Assembly: GCF_963855985.1 (NCBI RefSeq)
Contig: NW_026973566.1
Span: 744,001-808,000, forward strand
DNA length: 64,000 nucleotides
Reading direction: 5' to 3'
Origin: Ostrinia nubilalis
Lineage: Eukaryota > Arthropoda > Insecta > Lepidoptera > Crambidae
In this document: piece by piece, positions 9,599 through 20,310 of the stretch
How positions within the stretch are numbered: the stretch's first letter is position 1
How the letters are laid out: each line of letters begins with the position of its first letter
The notes under the pieces: model-generated
Told to the model about the DNA's origin: nothing
The model's input: only the letters and a program-made list of their open reading frames with translations
Databases searched by the model: none
Position numbers and translations under genes: made by a program

Positions 9599-12158
9599 TG
9601 ACGAGGAAGAGTTCCAGAGGATGATGGACCTGGGCATCTGCCGCCCCTCCGACAGTCCCTGGGCAACGCCACTACACATTGTTAATAAGAAAAATGGCGA
9701 GTTGCGACCTTGCGGCGACTATAGACGTCTTAACGCTGTCACTCTTCCTGATCGCTATCCTATACCACGACTCCAGGACTTCACATACCTACTGCACAAC
9801 AAAAATATCTTCTCGAAACTTGACATCCGCAAATCGTTCCATCACATCCCAATCTTTGAAGACCACATACCGAAGACAGCGATAACAACACCCTTCGGCC
9901 TATTTGAATTTACAAGGATGACGTTCGGACTTCGTAATGCCAGCCAAACGTTCCAAAGATTCATGGATATGGTATTAAAAGGACTGGATGTTTTCGTTTT
10001 CGTCGACGATATCTTATTACCATCATGCAGCGAGAACCAGAATAAGATCCTGTTGAGACAAGTTCTAGAGAGACTTGACAAATACGGTATCGCACTAAAT
10101 GTAGACAAATGCGAATTCGGCAAAGCCGAGATAGAATTTCTGGGGTATCACATATCCAAAGATGGAATACGACCCCTAGAAGAGAAGACCAAGGCCATCA
10201 CAAGTTTCCCCCTACCCACTACCGTACAAGACTTGCGTCGCTTCCTGGGCATGATGAACTTTTATCGTCAATCGATACCACACGCTGCCCAGATACAAGC
10301 TGAGCTTAATCAGTACCTGCACAATTCTAAGAAAAACGACAAGACCAAGATCCAGTGGACCTCTAAATCCAAAGAAGCGTTCGAGAAATGCAAGGAAAGC
10401 ATTAACAGCGCCGTTGCACTATCTCATCCAACCACTTCCGCTCGCCTCGCCTTGATGACGGATTGCTCATCCACATGTGCAGGAGCTGTTCTTCAGCAAC
10501 GGTTAAATGGAAAATGGGAACCCTTATCATTCTTCTCCAAAACTCTCAGTGCTACACAGCAAAGGTACAGCACGTATGATCGGGAACTCCTTGCTATCTA
10601 CATGGCTATCAAGCACTTTCGCCATATGATCGAAGGCAGGGAATTTACGGTTTATACAGACCACAAACCGCTAACGTTTGCCCTAAATAAACCACCCAGT
10701 TCATGCGACACCGAAAGAAGACTGCGGCAGCTCGACTTTATCTCACAATTCAGCTCTGATATACAACATGTTTCCGGCAAAGAAAATGTTGTCGCCGACT
10801 GTTTGTCCCGGGTCGAAGAAATCACCTTCCCTTCACCTATTAACTACCAACAACTATCGGAAGAGCAAGCCAAGGATACAGAGCTAAAAGAATTGCACAA
10901 CAATCCGCGACTGCAGTTCAAGAAGTATCCGATACCTGACACAAATAAATTCATCAAATGCGAAACTTCGACACAGAATGTTCGACCTTATTTACCAATG
11001 TCTTACCGGAGAAAAGCATTCGACATCTTGCACAACTTAAGCCACCCCGGCGTACGAGGATCGAGACGTATGCTAGCGGAAAGATATTTTTGGCCGTCTA
11101 TGAACACAGATATCGGTACATGGGCTAAAACATGTGTCATGTGTCAACAATCCAAAGTGCAACGACACACTGTTTCACCGCTTAAGCAGTTTCCGCAAGC
11201 CGACCGTTTTGCACACTTGCATATTGATATCATCGGCCCATTACCTACGTCAGAAGAGTGCAAGTATTGCGTCACAATGATCGACCGATGCACGAAGTGG
11301 CCGGAAGCTTACCCTGTCAAAGATATAAGCGCTGAAACCATCTGCCAAGTTATGCTCAGAGGGTGGATTTCACGATTTGGTGTACCAACAACAGTGACCT
11401 CAGATCAAGGACGTCAATTCGAGTCAGAAATCTTCCGGTCACTGACAAAAAGGCTCGGTATCAACCACATCCACACCACAGCGTATCATCCTCAAGCAAA
11501 CGGACAAGTAGAACGCTGGCACAGAACACTAAAAGCCGCGCTTATGACCAAATGCAACCGTGAGAATTGGGTCAAGGAACTACCCATGGTTCTTCTCGGG
11601 CTGCGTGCTGCTATTCGGGATGACATCAAGATTAGTGTAGCCCAACTCACTTATGGCACCACAATAAGGCTTCCGGGTGATTTCTTTACACCTAGACCGG
11701 TCTGCACGGACGACAACAACTTATTACGGCAACTCCAAGAAACGGTGTCGTCACTTCTATCGACATTCAGGAGACAGAGACCTCTAGCGCAACGCAACGT
11801 TTTCATACACGATGAGCTACACGTCTGCTCACACGTCTTTGTACGAAACGATGCAGCAAAAAGCGCTCTCACGCCACCATACACTGGTCCATACCAAGTA
11901 CTAGAGCGCCAGGAGAAATTCTTCACCGTCCAGTTGCCAAACAGAACAGCCGTAATATCAGTTGATCGTCTAAAACCAGCTTTTTTACTTAACGGCGAAG
12001 AAGACAGTTGCGAAGACTTCCGCGAGCAGCCGTCACCAGCAACATCGACGAGTCCTGAATCTTCACCAGAGCTAACTAAGCAGACAACCACCAGCATCGT
12101 CAAGAAGACCCGTTCCGGACGAACTTCAAAACCCGTCGTTCGATTTAATTCATCATAA
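9540..12158 (+). CDS. Ty3/gypsy pol (RT, RNase H, integrase), CsRn1-like, 5'-truncated
   Basis: An 872-codon frame with long open pol homology from about residue 23. Reverse transcriptase shows ELRPCGDYRRLN, FSKLDI and the catalytic FVDDIL at about residue 154. RNase H shows TDCSS, DRELLA and TDHKPLTFAL. Integrase has the HHCC finger (HPGVRGSRRM ... CVMCQQSK), D in HIDIIGPLP, D in TSDQGRQFES and E in NGQVERWHRT. Gag, protease and the start of RT are absent: the first about 20 codons are read from LTR sequence fused to pol. No stop or frameshift interrupts RT-RNase H-IN. A Ty3 element with tRNA-Trp priming would be CsRn1-like, but the primer site here belongs to the inverted LTR. The true start codon is lost. 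Confidence 0.85.
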   Translation: MSNKQMQCTLTLHCICLLDNDEEEFQRMMDLGICRPSDSPWATPLHIVNKKNGELRPCGDYRRLNAVTLPDRYPIPRLQDFTYLLHNKNIFSKLDIRKSFHHIPIFEDHIPKTAITTPFGLFEFTRMTFGLRNASQTFQRFMDMVLKGLDVFVFVDDILLPSCSENQNKILLRQVLERLDKYGIALNVDKCEFGKAEIEFLGYHISKDGIRPLEEKTKAITSFPLPTTVQDLRRFLGMMNFYRQSIPHAAQIQAELNQYLHNSKKNDKTKIQWTSKSKEAFEKCKESINSAVALSHPTTSARLALMTDCSSTCAGAVLQQRLNGKWEPLSFFSKTLSATQQRYSTYDRELLAIYMAIKHFRHMIEGREFTVYTDHKPLTFALNKPPSSCDTERRLRQLDFISQFSSDIQHVSGKENVVADCLSRVEEITFPSPINYQQLSEEQAKDTELKELHNNPRLQFKKYPIPDTNKFIKCETSTQNVRPYLPMSYRRKAFDILHNLSHPGVRGSRRMLAERYFWPSMNTDIGTWAKTCVMCQQSKVQRHTVSPLKQFPQADRFAHLHIDIIGPLPTSEECKYCVTMIDRCTKWPEAYPVKDISAETICQVMLRGWISRFGVPTTVTSDQGRQFESEIFRSLTKRLGINHIHTTAYHPQANGQVERWHRTLKAALMTKCNRENWVKELPMVLLGLRAAIRDDIKISVAQLTYGTTIRLPGDFFTPRPVCTDDNNLLRQLQETVSSLLSTFRRQRPLAQRNVFIHDELHVCSHVFVRNDAAKSALTPPYTGPYQVLERQEKFFTVQLPNRTAVISVDRLKPAFLLNGEEDSCEDFREQPSPATSTSPESSPELTKQTTTSIVKKTRSGRTSKPVVRFNSS

Positions 12159-12369
12159 TAATTTTATTGTTCTATTTATAGCACGCCTTCTTAAATTACA
12201 TAACAATGCACTTGACTGGTATTTTTGCTTATACGGCAAATACCAGTATCAGTTTACATATCGCACCTGTAGTCACAATACTTGTTTTTTTTTGTAAGCT
12301 ATGATACATTATTATTTTGTTTTTATTTTTTGCACCCCCATTACATTGTATTTTTTAAGGGGGGAGTGA

Positions 12370-12541
12370 TGTAGCGTCAGCGTACACTGCATTTGTTTAT
12401 TAGACAAAACACAGTAGGTCGCGCGTCACGACTGACGCACATCTTATTAGTATATAAGCAGTTAATAATTAATAAACTACGCTCTTGATTATCGCACACG
12501 CATCCAGCTGTTTCATTTGTCGTCTCCCTGCTCAGGAGCCA
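12370..12541 (+). repeat. 3' LTR of the CsRn1-like Ty3 element
   Basis: A 172-bp LTR from TGTAGCGTCAGCG to GGAGCCA, directly preceded by the polypurine tract AAGGGGGGAGTGA at 12357-12369. It matches the inverted LTR at 9405-9577 almost perfectly. The 210 bp between the pol stop (12158) and the polypurine tract are non-coding. Confidence 0.85.
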
Positions 12542-12867
12542 AACAGTTTTTAATTTACTTTTAAATTATAAGTTAATACTTGTACTTTGTTAAATAAAAA
12601 CGGTTGTCATAGTTAAAGGCACTAATTAAAAATTATACATAGGAAACTGATTCCTAAATTACAAGAACAACGGAAATTGTGTCTTTTTATTTTTTTATGA
12701 TAAAAATGTTATAATACATATTTTCAGCTCAGAGCATTTCTTAAACCTAATTAGCATACGTAAACAATCAATATTAAATTCCACCTAAAAAAATGTTGAA
12801 TGAAAATTTTATCACTTTGTATATTGGGGTGTGTCATACCCCACCTGGTACGGGACGTAACTTTTAG

Positions 12868-15645
12868 TCACCTCGTACACGGAGGGTTAAACTTTACGGC
12901 CTCGGTTCCTAAAGTTTCTTTTGGTACGGAGTTTAGTACTGCCACGCTGTTACTGGTCCAATTTCGCATGACAAAACCACCTTGTTTGTGAATGTTTGAA
13001 ATGTTTCTTACCATCTCGATCGCCGTTTCCTCGTCCGGCAAACTTTGTATGTAATCATCCATATAATGAGAACCAATAATAGCATCGACGGCTGCCGGCA
13101 TCGAGGACTCAAATCGTTGCGCGTTTTTATTTTTAACGAATTGAGCAATGAAGGGCGAACACTTCGCACCAAACAAAAGTGACGTCATCGCGTAGGTACG
13201 TACTTTATCCGTGGGGTTGTCTCTCCATAGAAACCTAAAGGCGTTCTGGTCACGTGATAAAATCTTGATTCTAAGGAACATATCCTGAATATCACCTGTG
13301 ACTGCCACTTGGTTCTCTCTAAATCTGAGCATTATACCGAAAAGTGAGGTGAGTAGGTCCGGTCCCTTTAATAAATAATCATTTAAACACAAACCATCAA
13401 CCACGTTGGCGGCATCGAACACCAAACGCATTTTCCCTTTGTTAGGGTTGTCAACCCCGAAATGTGGCAGATGCCACGTCCTTTGTGTGCGTTGACTGTC
13501 CTCTAGTTCCCTGGCAAAATCATTATCTAATAAATGATCTATCCTTTCGGTATACCTTTGAGCGTATCCTGTGTCCTTTTTCATTTTACGTTCCACTCCT
13601 TCCAACCTCTTAAGTGCACTATGGTATGTATCCGGCATGGTACAATTGGGATCGTTCCAGGGCAGGCCCACGTGCCACCTCCCGTCAATCAGCTGAGCGG
13701 TCCGCTCCAGCTGCTCGACGGCGCGAGCGTCATCTGCATTTACTCTAGGCTTACCTGCCACTCCCATCGCCTCCAAAGTAAAAGCTCGACGTACCTCCTC
13801 ATGCAGGGCTCGCAGCTCCCGCTCCTCAGAGAGCAGCTCGGGCTCGGCGACGTGCAGGACAGCGCCGACGTCGAACGGCGCGCCAGCGCAGGCCGTGCGG
13901 CGCGCCCCCCTCGGTATGTTTACACAACCATGAATGCTCCAGCCCAAAGGTGTGAGTGTTGCTGACGGCTCATGTGATTTACCTGACATCACTTTTAACG
14001 GTAACAATAGATCATAATTATCTTGCCCTATTAAAATCTCGGGTTTACTATCAATATTACACAATTTATCTTTAATATTTCTTAAATGACCAAACCTATC
14101 ACAATCTACAATAGAACACATTTGCATAGGCAAGTTTAATTCATTAACACTGCGTGCTTTAATACTATGTATCTTATTGTCCATACCAGAAAGCTGCAAG
14201 TTCAATACGGTCGTATCGTAAACCAGTTCGTTATCGCTCCACGGCCCGCACACACGCATAGATTCGCGGCGCCCGCGCAGCCCGGCCCGATCGGCGAGCC
14301 TGGCGCTTATCATAGTCACAGTCGAACCGTCGTCGAGTAACGCACTAGTGTCGATGTAATCACCGTTATTCGTATGCACACGTACCGGTAACACTTTTAA
14401 TAGCACTTTACGTACACTCGCGTTAACATGCGTCACTGTCTCGGCCGTGTCTTGCGATTCTTCGTGTTCTTGTGTTGCGCTTTCGCCGTTATGTTTATTG
14501 TTCGAGTAATGAAGCAAGTTGTGATGCGCGCGGCCACAGTCGTCCTTATCGCAGGCCGGCGCGGGGCAGGTGTCTCGCAGGTGTTTCGCCTCCAAACATT
14601 TGAAACAAATACCGTAGCGTTTAACATGTTGCCATCTCACTTTGCATAACGACTTCTTGAACTTTTTGCAATCAGTGAGTTTGTGTTTCGATGCACGACA
14701 AAACTGACACTGCGTATCATCGCTTTGCTTGTCAGTTTGTAATAAAACAGTATGTGATCTAGTGTTACTGTTGTCGTTTTGCTTATATTTATAGCTTTCT
14801 GTGCGTGTATTCAGAGCGTAAATATTTGCAGTCGCAGATACTTTTATTGCCTCTGCGTTCAAAAATTCAGACAACATTTCTAATCGTGACTTATTAGTTT
14901 TGGCTTGTATTAGTGGAAAGCTGTAATCTGACCACTTTGAAAGGAGTACCGTCGGCAACTTAGATAAATAATAATAATAATAAAAATACTTTTTTTTTTT
15001 TTTTTTAGATAGTATGATAGACACTGTACTCATACCTTGAATGTACTCCTCTCTGCCGACTGCACGTACAGCTTCCACAAAATTCTGTACTTTGATAGAA
15101 AATATCACTATATCCTTCGGGTAATCATTTGACACAGATTGAAGTTTCTTGAGGTCTTGTATCAAACGGGTCAGGATGTGATAGGGATCGCCAAAACGTA
15201 GCTCCAATGTCGCCATTATACGGTCAGGTGAAGTAGCACTGATTAGCAGGGCTGAAACGGTTTCTTTAGCTTGCCCACGTAAACATTTTCTTAATCTCCA
15301 TAAGTTTTCCTTCGCACTGAAGTTACACACCGCTGTAGATTCTTCGAATGCTTGCTTAAAATGAAGCCAGTCTAACGGGTCGCCTGAAAAGTCTGGTAAC
15401 TCTTTAGGCGTACAAATACGGCTTAGCAATTTCGATTCCGAAGTATTGTGGGTAGGAACAGCACTCAAATTTTTCACTGCAGCAGCCAGCATCTGAATTG
15501 TACCATCTGAAGTGCCAGCAGCGTTCACCGGCGGGTGCAGAAAGCCCGTTTCAGGGCCAACATTGGGGGCTTCCTGCTTGTTCAATTCCAGCTGACTTTT
15601 TTCCATCCAATTTTCGACTTCATCGTGCATTGCCTTCACTACCAT
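12868..15645 (-). pseudogene. BEL/Pao gag-protease-RT polyprotein, truncated by an insertion
   Basis: A 925-codon minus-strand frame. About residues 75-260 form the BEL/Pao gag region (DUF1759-like: LPDFSGDPLDWLHFKQAF). Zinc knuckles CQFCRASKHKLTDC and CFKCLEAKHLRDTC follow. The aspartic protease has ALLDDGSTVTMI (DUF1758-like). RT runs from HFGVDNPNKGKMRLVFDA to the catalytic YMDDYI near the end. The frame then meets the piggyBac-type TIR at 12886 and stops within it; RT resumes at 8343. A 45-bp in-frame insertion (14967-15011) adds a Lys/Tyr run after residue 213. The first part of gag is in another frame (15620-15970), so there is also a frameshift near 15630. Confidence 0.85.
14960..15011. 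repeat. 45-bp in-frame A/T-tract insertion in Pao gag
   Basis: A (TAA)n plus T17 tract is flanked by TTAGATA at 14960-14966 and 15005-15011, like a tiny poly(A)-tailed retro-insertion with its duplicated target. Its length is a multiple of three, so the Pao frame continues through KKKKKK and a Tyr run. Confidence 0.55.
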
Positions 15646-15970
15646 CGTGTGGACTGTACATTTCTTCTTCTAAGTTGGCTAGGTCTGCATCTAGCTGCTT
15701 ATCTATAAGTTGCATCCTGATTTCAGCTTTTCTTTTTTCAGTTTCCAGCAACAAACACTTCCGCCGTGCTTCGAAAGAGGCACTCGACCTTCTGGAACGG
15801 GATGACGGTGCTATCGACGGAGCTTTAGGTGGCGGACGTGATTCCGCCTTGATGCTGCTGGATGGGCCTGCCGCCATTTCACTTGCGACTTCCGTGGCGG
15901 TTTCTTTTTCGCGTCGGGTGGTGCTCCGCGTGTTAACCACTTTTAACAACTGCTGTGGCGAGTGAAACAT
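15620..15970 (-). pseudogene. BEL/Pao gag N-terminus (frameshifted)
   Basis: The first 116 codons of the Pao polyprotein, starting at an ATG next to a primer-site-like sequence at 15974. The predicted helical segment EARRKCLLLETEKRKAEIRM and LDADLANLEEEM suit the N-terminal region of BEL/Pao gag. It stops at 15620, overlapping the downstream frame that begins at 15645, so one small indel near 15620-15645 separates them. Confidence 0.65.
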
Positions 15971-15973
15971 GAA

Positions 15974-16243
15974 GATCCGTGCTCGAAGACCAGCTGAAGA
16001 CTACGGGATACTGATTTAAACACGTTCACACGCTCTAAAGTCTTTATTTCGGAAACCACGCCTTAAGAGTGAAATACAAAGCGACATGCGCTCGCGCCCG
16101 GTGATGCTCACAGACTGGTAGCGGGCTCGCGACGCGTCGCGCTCTTTAACATTTCGCACAATGTAGGTAGTATGCATACTAGTACATTTTAAACACACCC
16201 TCAAAGACAAAATAAAAATTAAAACCATAAACCGTCATCAACA
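15974..16243 (-). repeat. Pao 5' LTR and putative primer-binding site
   Basis: On the minus strand an LTR-like block runs from TGTTGATGACGG at 16243 to CTTCA at 15995. Two bases later comes TGGTCTTCGAGCACGGATC (15974-15992), a TGG-led primer-binding site for a tRNA I cannot name. The gag ATG follows directly. The right boundary is inferred because the tandem repeat sequence (ctacctataggttata) begins at 16244. No second LTR copy was found, so the call is partial. Confidence 0.5.
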
Positions 16244-16788
16244 CTACCTATAGGTTATATACATCATTTTGAGCGCTATATTTTTTGCCTACACCCCCGT
16301 AACATTTTGAGACCCCTAGCACCCTTCCTGGCGATTTTATTCAATTTTTTAGATTTTTTACATTGACTTAGAATTTTTTCATACAAAATTTTATAACTTG
16401 GTAATTTTTGGTCGGATTTTCAAAATTTTTTCGCTTAAATAGATTCACCCTTTTCGGTTTAGCACTCCCGTGACGTTCGATTGACATCGTTTAATGCTAA
16501 ATTCTGCTTTTTTGGTGGTCTTTAGTGTTTCTTTTGGGATCTGAGACGGTTTTTGGGCGTCATTTTCAAAATTTTCTAGGGCCACCCCCGGCGTTTTTCA
16601 GCTTTTTGGATTCGTCTCGGCGAGCCCTATCCATAGACACCTCATTTGTTGCGATCGGAGGTCAAAAACTTTGGAAAACAGGCAATACCTACCCTAAATT
16701 AGACCGAACCGAGGTTACGTGGTGAAGCTCAACAAAATCAAAATCTAACTCAAATTTCTAGAAAATAATAGCCTACCTATAGGTTATA
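16244..16788. repeat. 529-bp tandem repeat, end of one unit plus unit 1
   Basis: The last 16 bp of a unit (ctacctataggttata, 16244-16259) run straight into a complete unit (16260-16788) that starts TACATCATTTTGAGCG and ends CCTACCTATAGGTTATA. This uninterrupted junction proves head-to-tail tandem arrangement and shows the empty form of the TA site used by elements A, B and D. A 66-codon frame at 16525-16725 recurs in other units. Confidence 0.8.
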
Positions 16789-18514
16789 TCGATGGGTGCC
16801 TGGAATAAAGCCGCAATAGCCATAGCAGCAGTTTTCCGACTAAGCGATTTTCGTAATATGGGGGTCCCTATACACCTTGTGATTTTTTTTCAGAATTTTA
16901 TCTTTGAAACTGGCTGATTTACCAAAAGCACTATGGATATTGAATCGTTATTCCCGGAAATTTGTTTACGAGAATAATCGTGGCATGTTCAATGTTAAAA
17001 GTTTTATTTCAAACTTCTACAAGTAACTGCCATTGCGGCTTTGTTCCCCGAAACAAAGTATGTGTACCAAGTCACAATAAACATTACCTACTTGTACAAT
17101 TTCTTTAAACTTTCTTAAGTAATAATACTTCATGGTGTTCTTCTATGCAATAAAAATATGTTGATTGGATTTACATTAAGCAATGCTGTGTACCTACCTG
17201 ACAACTGCTGGAACACAGTAATGCTGTCAACATTATTGTTATGGCGACAGACTTAGGAAGATAAAGGGGACTTAGGAAGAGAAGAAGGAGGGATATTTGG
17301 TTTATGTTCATTAAAGCTTATTTATAATAACAATATGTTTCGGCATTGGAGGTAGGAAGCCATAGTTTCTCTGTAGTTGAAGTTTCCTTCTACCTTGAGC
17401 CTGATCACAGTTTCCACCAGGTGTGATAAAGGGCAAAAGCTTCCTTGCTGAGAATAAAAACATGTTCTGTTCAGTTATTGTCTCTAAATCTGTTCTACGT
17501 AATGTAAACTTAGAAGATTGCCCATATTAATTCACTTTAAGAAAGTCAAAAACATTTAGCGACTTACCACTTTAGTGGAGCGATTACAAAAATAGTGGCC
17601 TATTAAGTACATGTTTTTTTTGTATTATTATGAATGTCCAGAAAACTGCGCAGTTTTTAAAATTATTTTAGACCTATGAAAGTTCACATTTTTTATTATT
17701 TAAACATTTAAGTTGAAATTTTGAGAATGTTCTGCTAAAAGCATTTTTTTTATGTTTCTAGCAAAAATTTTGAATCTTGCATCAAAGATAGGAAGGTGAA
17801 TATTTTTTTCAAACATTTGCAATTAATAGCGATATTGTCAAAATAAAGAAATCTGAGATAAGTCAACCCGAAATAAAGATAAGTTTTTTTAAAGCCTACT
17901 AGGTCATGAAATTGAAAAAAAGTTACAAAATTATTGATAACTTCTAAACTACGAAAAAGCCGCGGGCAAAAGCGTGTAATATTATAATATTATCATTATG
18001 TACTAATGAATTCCACTACTTTATATAAAGATATTAAGTAAACACTCAAGATATTCAACTTTGTACTCATTTCGATACGGACCATATGAACATATAATGT
18101 ACACAGCATTCACCAGTACATTTTCCAAGTCGATCATTAAATTCAAGCAAACCGCTATTACTGTATTCGCCATACATCCTTTTGTGCTTCAGATCAGCGC
18201 ACAACGCTGCAATGCACTATTGCTGTATGATTACTTTTGCACTTTTTACCGGAATAAAACCACAATGGACTCTTACGGAACCGACTTTCAATGTATGAAG
18301 CGGCAATATGTATTTCTACCTTTTTTAAGGTATATTCTAAGCACTATAACCTTATGCACATTATATGTTACTCCAGAAAAAATAACGCATCGTTTGATAT
18401 ACAAACCATTTGGATACGCCTCGTAGTTTAGTTATTATTCAAAAATTTCACTAAATCTCTTCTCCTGTAAAATTGTGTTTTGTCGATTGCGGCTTTATTC
18501 CAGGCACCCATCGA
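16789..18514. mobile_element. TIR element A (TA target)
   Basis: TIRs of about 29 bp begin TCGATGGGTGCCTGGAATAA at the left and in complement at the right, apparently perfect. TA flanks each side (16787-16788, 18515-18516), and removal restores the unit junction seen at 16252-16266. The interior is AT-rich. The only sizeable frame (18061-18426, plus, 121 codons) matches nothing I recognise. TA targeting suggests a Tc1/mariner-like non-autonomous element, but the superfamily is not proven. Confidence 0.7.
18061..18426 (+). CDS. Unrecognised 121-codon frame in element A
   Basis: An open frame inside the non-autonomous TIR element A. The product is rich in Phe, Tyr, Ile and Thr with no recognisable transposase motif, zinc finger or signal peptide. 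Its composition follows the AT-rich background, so it may be chance. I keep it only because it is the longest frame in the element. Confidence 0.15.
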   Translation: MYSFRYGPYEHIMYTAFTSTFSKSIIKFKQTAITVFAIHPFVLQISAQRCNALLLYDYFCTFYRNKTTMDSYGTDFQCMKRQYVFLPFLRYILSTITLCTLYVTPEKITHRLIYKPFGYAS

Positions 18515-18516
18515 TA

Positions 18517-19045
18517 TACATCATTTTGAGCGCCATATTTTTTGCCTACACCCCCGTAACATTTTGAGACCCCTAGCACCCTTCCTGGCGATTTTATTCA
18601 ATTTTTTAGATTTTTAATATTGACTTAGATTTTTTTCATACAAAATTTTATAACTTGGTAATTTTTGGTCGGATTTTCAAAATTTTTTCGCTTAAATAGA
18701 TTGACCCTTTTCGGTTTAGCACTCCCGTGACGTTCGATTGACATCGTTTCATACTAAATTCTGCTTTTTTGGTGGTCTTTAGTGTTTCTTTTGGGATCTG
18801 AGACGGTTTTTGGGCGTCATTTTCAAAATTTTCTAGGGCCATCCCCGGCGTTTTTTAGCTTTTTGGATTCGTCTCGGCAAGCCCTATCCATAGACACCTC
18901 ATTTGTTGCGATCGGAGGTCAAAAACTTTGGAAAACAGGCAATACCTATCCTAAATTAGACCGAACCGAGGTTACGTGGTGAAGCTCAACAAAATCAAAA
19001 TCTAACTCAAATTTCTAGAAAATAATAGCCTACCTATAGGTTATA
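18517..19045. repeat. 529-bp tandem repeat, unit 2
   Basis: Complete unit of the same length as unit 1, bounded by element A on the left and element B on the right, both at the TA of the unit junction. Differences from unit 1 are scattered point changes (for example ATCCCC for ACCCCC near 18841). Confidence 0.85.
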
Positions 19046-19164
19046 CAGGGTGTAAAAAAACCTATCACGAAGACTGAAACTACGCATTCTGTACACCCAA
19101 CCAAGTAATATTACAAAATATTATTGGTGGGAAATATTTTTTATTTTTATGATTAAAAAAAAAC

Positions 19165-20310
19165 CGGCCAAGTGCGAGTCGGACTCGCGCACCGAGGGTT
19201 CCGTACAAACCTGCAAGGTTTACAAAGTTCGTTCATTACGACAATCGAGTCATAACTATGGTATTTTTATTGCAAAATGAAATTCATAACATTACAATGG
19301 GGAAAGATGGAGGAGGAGCATAAATTTAAGACAAAGATCTCTTTATCGTTTAAGTAATCCTTTATTTTATATTAACATATATCATTTATCTATAATATAA
19401 CTGAAACACTTATACTAGCCTTGCAGCAGACTTGCGAAAGTTCTTTTATTAAAGTTATTTATTTACTAAGTTTTTTAGTCACTATTTAGAAATCTGGTTC
19501 AAGGTTTGGTTTTGTTTGGTTTTCACGGGTTAAAGGCAATTAGATCTAAGTATTTGATATGAATTTCAACTTGATAGCTCTACGCGTTCATGAGGAAAAA
19601 AGTAATAAGTTTATATTTATTAAAAAATATATATTTTGTAATGTAACTAAAAATTTAAAGTTTTCGGAATTTTCCCTTTATGTGTGCTATAAAACGTTGC
19701 TTCATGCCAAATTTCAAGATTCTAGGTCGACTGGAAGTACCCTTTAGGTTTTGATTCCCTTGCGAGTACTTGCGAGTTTCAAAATATGCAGCTTAAATTG
19801 CTGTTTCTTTTGATTGCGTTGACATAGAAGTTTGATTTTGTTACAGCTTAAAGGTATTATAGACCTGAGTATTTGGTATGAATTTCAATTTAATACCTCT
19901 ACGCGTTTATGAGGAAATGGGTAGTAAGTTTAAAATTATTAAAAAAAATATATATTATGTGATGTAACTAAAAATTTATGGTTTTCGTAATTTTTCCTTT
20001 ATCTATGCTATAAGACGTTGCTTCGTACCAAATTTCAAGATTCTGAGTTCACGGGAAGCACCCTGTAGGTTTTGATTCCCTTGCAAGTGTCGAAAATTTG
20101 CGGCATAAACGGCTGTATCTTTTGATTGCGTTGGCTTAGAAGTTTGATTTTTTCACAGCTTCAAGGGACAGTAGACCTGAGTAATTGATATAAATTTCAG
20201 CTTCATACCTCCACGCGTTCCTGAGAAAAAGGGTCTTGACAGACGGACGGACGGACAACAAAGTGATCCTATAAGGGTTCCGTTTTTTCCTTTTGAGGTA
20301 CGGAACCCTA
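19165..20310 (+). repeat. Dispersed lepidopteran repeat with AGGGTTCCGTAC ends
   Basis: Starts AAACCGGCCAAGTGCGAGTC and ends GAGGTACGGAACCCTAAAAA. A 12-bp inverted repeat (AGGGTTCCGTAC) lies near 19197 and 20298. The interior holds about two and a half direct copies of a roughly 300-bp module (segments like CCAAATTTCAAGATTCT and CTCTACGCGTT). A GACGGACGGACG microsatellite precedes the end. I recognise the wording as abundant in moths but do not know its class. Confidence 0.6.

Larger units (their letters stand above)
8348..12886. mobile_element. piggyBac-type element inserted in Pao pol
   Basis: Both ends carry TIRs: CCCTCGCTGTACGAGGTG on the left and the complement of CCCTCCGTGTACGAGGTG on the right, differing at two positions. 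They are flanked by TTAA at 8344-8347 and 12887-12890. TTAA duplication plus CCC termini are the signature of the piggyBac superfamily. Internal motifs GGGTGTGNCACACCCC and CACCTGGTACGGGACGT occur near both ends (8365-8380, 8528-8568, 12828-12857). No transposase remnant was seen, so it is non-autonomous. The middle is filled by later Ty3-related sequence and a dispersed repeat. Confidence 0.75.

Noticed and set aside
12159..12369. An env gene after the CsRn1-like pol
   Set aside because: Only 210 bp of non-coding sequence and the polypurine tract separate pol from the LTR; no envelope-like frame occurs after any LTR element here.
16525..16725. 66-codon frame repeated in tandem units as a host gene
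   Set aside because: It follows the repeat unit, has no recognisable domain, and reverse-strand frames persist equally well; similarity between units is enough to explain it.
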